Below, piece after piece: positions 5,231-7,236 of a stretch of 7,236 nucleotides of DNA. Every line of letters starts with the position of its first letter. Position 1 is the first letter of the stretch. Source of the stretch: Akkermansiaceae bacterium (GTDB lineage Bacteria > Verrucomicrobiota > Verrucomicrobiia > Verrucomicrobiales > Akkermansiaceae); NCBI GenBank assembly GCA_011524615.1, contig WTJZ01000098.1:1-7236 (forward strand). Direction: 5' to 3'. A program made the position numbers and the translations under genes. The notes under the pieces are model-generated. The model was not told where the DNA came from, searched no databases, and saw only the letters and a program-made list of their open reading frames with translations.

Positions 5231-6049
5231 ATGGACGCATTCGTATATTTCTTTAGTAATTTGGTTCTCTTGAACCTGATTCTCTCGCTCGTCGCCTTTT
5301 TTCTAGGTCTGTTATTGGGGCGCTACATTTGGCTTAAGTATAAGAAAGAGGTGAGCAATCTAGAGCGTGAGTCACAGCTTAAGCAGAGTCGAATCGATGA
5401 GTTAGAAAAGACGCAGCAGCTTATGGTGCAGAGCCAATCGAGTGATCGTGAGGGGCGACTGGAAGAAGCGGCCGCTAAGCTAGCTGAGATGCAGACGCGC
5501 TATGAACACTGTTTCTCTCGCAAGAACGAACTCGCAGCTCAAGTGACGAGACTACAGGGGGAGCAGAAGACAGCCTCACTAGACCGTGACGGTGAGATCA
5601 GTGCGCTCCAAGCAGAGATCGCTGAGCTGAAGTCGCAACATGCGGCATGTGAACTGCGCAAGGCTGCGCTGGAGGAGGAGGTCACGACTCTCAAGGATGA
5701 GTGTGCTCGGTCGGAGGGAGAGAGCGACGAACTCAGAGCGAAGAATATGGCCTTCTTTGCTACGGAGCTGGAGTCCGGTCAAATGAAGGCTGATGAGTCG
5801 CTCGGGATCCTCTACACATCCGCTCCTGATGAAGTGGATGATCTGACCAGGATCAAGGGAGTCGCGGGAGTATTGAGTAAGAAGCTCAATGATTATGGCG
5901 TCTATAAGTATCGCCAAATCGCACTCTGGACACCGCAGATCTGTGAAGACTTTTCCAACACGCTATCCTTCAAGGGGCGTATCCAGAGGGATAACTGGAT
6001 CGATCAAGCAAAGACCTTCCACCAAGAGAAGTACGGAGAACAAATTTAA
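5231..6049 (+). CDS. Membrane-anchored coiled-coil protein with C-terminal helix-hairpin-helix domain
   Basis: The 272-residue protein has one N-terminal TM helix (about 9-35) followed by RYIWLKYKK; by the positive-inside rule the rest lies in the cytoplasm. Residues 40-175 are charged, heptad-like coiled coil with an internal repeat (82-111 versus 128-157, sharing C94/C140, RK, L, VT, L). After a linker comes a domain at about 200-267 that matches the helix-hairpin-helix module beginning DDLTRIKGV and ending SFKGRIQRDNWIDQAK; this module is known as a C-terminal extension on assorted bacterial proteins such as some NuoE and L21 homologues, where its job is unclear. The hairpin reads GVAG (210-213), Ala replacing the usual second Gly. 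No Shine-Dalgarno precedes ATG 5231. It sits 22 bases after the OmpA gene and before a terminator, so the two form an operon. DNA binding is possible but unproven. Confidence 0.88.
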   Translation: MDAFVYFFSNLVLLNLILSLVAFFLGLLLGRYIWLKYKKEVSNLERESQLKQSRIDELEKTQQLMVQSQSSDREGRLEEAAAKLAEMQTRYEHCFSRKNELAAQVTRLQGEQKTASLDRDGEISALQAEIAELKSQHAACELRKAALEEEVTTLKDECARSEGESDELRAKNMAFFATELESGQMKADESLGILYTSAPDEVDDLTRIKGVAGVLSKKLNDYGVYKYRQIALWTPQICEDFSNTLSFKGRIQRDNWIDQAKTFHQEKYGEQI

Positions 6050-6079
6050 CGGTTCCCCAACATAAATAATACTACTACC

Positions 6080-7236
6080 CTAGCGATCTACGGAGTCACA
6101 GACCTCGTAGATCGCTTTTTTGATCGCCTGGAGGCAGTGCTGTATTTCATCAGAGGTGATACAGAGTGGAGGCAGGAGTACGATGGTGTCGAGAATGGGG
6201 CGAGTAAGGAAACCGTGATTCTGCGCTGCGCGGCAGATCGCGCTTCCTAATCGCAGGTGGCCCTCGTATGGGGAGCCGTCAGGGTGTCGAATCTCGATGC
6301 CGATGATGAGGCCGACCTGGCGAATCTCGTAAACATAGGGAATGGGTTGCAGGATCTCACCCATGAGTGCTGATGCCTCCTCTGCCCGTTGCTGTACATG
6401 CGAGAGGGTTTGCTCTTGCTCAAAGAGGTCGAGTGAAGCCATTGCGACGGCGCAGCCTAATGGGTTAGCGGTATAGCTATGACCGTAATAGAAGGCGTGT
6501 TCTCGAGGGCCTAAGAAGGTCTCGTAGACCTCATTCGTCGTCAGCGTTGCGGCCATGGGCATATACCCTCCAGTGAGCCCCTTAGCGAGGCAGAGAAAGT
6601 CGGGGATGACCTCTTCCTGTTGGCTGGCAAACATCGTGCCTGTTCTGCCAAAGCCGGTCATGACCTCGTCGAGGATGAGATGGATTCCGTGTTCGGTAGT
6701 CCAAGCTCGGAGATCACGTAGCATACCTGCTGGCCATGGGGTCATCTGATTCACCCCTTGGATAATCGGTTCGATGATGAGCGCGGTAGTCTGGTCGATG
6801 ACGTCCTGAGGAAGAGCCTGCAGGTCGGCGAGGGTCTTCAGGCGTTGCACGGGAAGGCCTAACTTACTAAACCGGTCGAAGAAGAGAGAGACTCCACCGA
6901 GGGAAGCAGCCCCCATGGTGTCCCCGTGGTAGGCATTATGAAAGCAGATGAACCCTGTGCGCTCCTCAGCCTCTGACTGCATGCGCGACTGGAGAGACAT
7001 CTTCATGGCAACCTCTATCGCGGTCGAGCCATCGTCTGAGAAGAAGCATCGCTCCAGCGTGTTCTCTGGGAAGAAGCCACAGAGCCGGGTCGCTAACTCA
7101 GATGCCAGAGGGTGAGCAAACCCTAAGTATGAGGTATGAGCGACCTGCTGGAGTTGAGACTCGATGGCGGCATTGAGCACAGGGTGTGCATGTCCATGGA
7201 TGTTCGTCCAGATAGACGCATTCCCATCGATGTACC
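6080..7236 (-). CDS. bioA: Adenosylmethionine-8-amino-7-oxononanoate aminotransferase, 3' part (partial)
   Basis: BioA is a cytoplasmic PLP enzyme of class III aminotransferases that converts KAPA to 7,8-diaminopelargonate in biotin synthesis. The frame runs off the window edge: 384 residues are visible, beginning YIDGNASIWTNIHGHAHP, against about 430 in E. coli, so roughly 45 N-terminal residues are missing. A GTG at 7178-7180 is internal, since conserved sequence lies upstream. Landmarks, numbered from that GTG: SDDGSTAIEVAMKM (48-61, phosphate pocket), YHGDT (84-88), LDEVMTGFGRTG (170-181, D171 contacting the PLP ring nitrogen), Schiff-base K200 in CLAKGLTGG, HSYTANPLG (234-242), and R327 in TRPI. 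Substrate-site differences from E. coli are the first Trp of WW (Ile here, 7211-7213), GPTFM (GHSYT here) and RPF (RPI here). No other bio gene is visible; any would lie beyond 7236. The 3' end overlaps the opposing terminator. Confidence 0.96.
   Translation of the reverse strand, partial: YIDGNASIWTNIHGHAHPVLNAAIESQLQQVAHTSYLGFAHPLASELATRLCGFFPENTLERCFFSDDGSTAIEVAMKMSLQSRMQSEAEERTGFICFHNAYHGDTMGAASLGGVSLFFDRFSKLGLPVQRLKTLADLQALPQDVIDQTTALIIEPIIQGVNQMTPWPAGMLRDLRAWTTEHGIHLILDEVMTGFGRTGTMFASQQEEVIPDFLCLAKGLTGGYMPMAATLTTNEVYETFLGPREHAFYYGHSYTANPLGCAVAMASLDLFEQEQTLSHVQQRAEEASALMGEILQPIPYVYEIRQVGLIIGIEIRHPDGSPYEGHLRLGSAICRAAQNHGFLTRPILDTIVLLPPLCITSDEIQHCLQAIKKAIYEVCDSVDR
6082..6121 (+). terminator. 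Rho-independent terminator of the OmpA/HhH unit
   Basis: AGCGATCTACG (6082-6092) pairs perfectly with CGTAGATCGCT (6106-6116) over 11 bp around a 13-base loop, followed by a run of six T (6116-6121). It lies 33 bases after the stop of the coiled-coil/HhH gene and is oriented for the plus strand. On the minus strand no T run follows the stem, so it does not serve bioA; instead the hairpin coincides with the last codons of bioA. Confidence 0.9.

Noticed and set aside
5579..5917. Antisense open frame inside the coiled-coil/HhH gene
   Set aside because: Opposite-strand translation of coiled-coil codons gives Leu-rich sequence by chance; no start context.
6555..6749. Plus-strand open frame opposite bioA
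   Set aside because: It lies across the conserved PLP-lysine region of bioA; shadow frame.
7178..7180. GTG as the start codon of bioA
   Set aside because: Eighteen further in-frame codons to the window edge encode the conserved IWTNIHGHAHP region, so the gene continues beyond 7236.
1..7236. tRNA, rRNA, CRISPR array, insertion sequence, attachment site or riboswitch
   Set aside because: I looked on both strands and saw no regularly spaced direct repeats, transposase motifs, terminal inverted repeats or recognisable RNA-gene sequence.

Overview
The window looks like bacterial chromosome from a Gram-negative-type, double-membraned organism of roughly balanced base composition. Evidence for an outer membrane is a DUF481-type beta-barrel with a signal peptide and a C-terminal Phe, and an OmpA-type peptidoglycan-binding protein with the mDAP-contacting Asp/Arg pair. 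The combination of genes, and the sparse Shine-Dalgarno sequences, suggest the Verrucomicrobiota/PVC or Bacteroidota side of the tree, with Verrucomicrobiota (Opitutia-like) my tentative choice. This is inference from memory of gene families, not a database match.

Layout. (1) 41-1998, plus strand: a two-gene unit with a TetR-fold protein whose stop overlaps by one base the start of an ABC1/UbiB/COQ8-family atypical kinase. It ends at a perfect 30-base palindromic terminator (2019-2048). (2) 2071-2784, minus strand: a DUF481 outer-membrane beta-barrel protein, convergent with the kinase and sharing that terminator. (3) 2785-3138: a spacer of about 350 bases with no secure gene, holding one doubtful 42-codon ORF with a signal-peptide-like sequence and a small hairpin. 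(4) 3139-3699, plus: an unrecognised two-TM membrane protein with a possible PH-like beta-rich tail, somewhat A/T-richer than its neighbours. (5) 3847-6049, plus: an envelope pair, namely an N-terminally anchored protein with degenerate BON-like repeats and a C-terminal OmpA domain, then a membrane-anchored coiled-coil protein ending in a helix-hairpin-helix domain. The unit closes with a Rho-independent terminator (6082-6121). (6) 6080-7236, minus: the 3' part of bioA (biotin synthesis), cut by the window edge. The terminator hairpin of unit 5 lies inside its last codons.

How the genes may work together. The most interesting unit is the TetR-fold/ABC1-kinase pair. The TetR-like protein has an acidic, poorly conserved recognition helix and a C-terminal W..D.S..F motif resembling the one I recall in COQ9, the TetR-fold lipid-binding partner of the COQ8 kinase in mitochondria. 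It may therefore be a lipid-handling partner of the kinase rather than a repressor. The second unit of interest is the OmpA/HhH pair: predicted topologies put one protein in the periplasm on peptidoglycan and the other in the cytoplasm as a coiled coil with an HhH domain, which would suit an envelope-spanning module. The remaining genes look like ordinary housekeeping or envelope functions.
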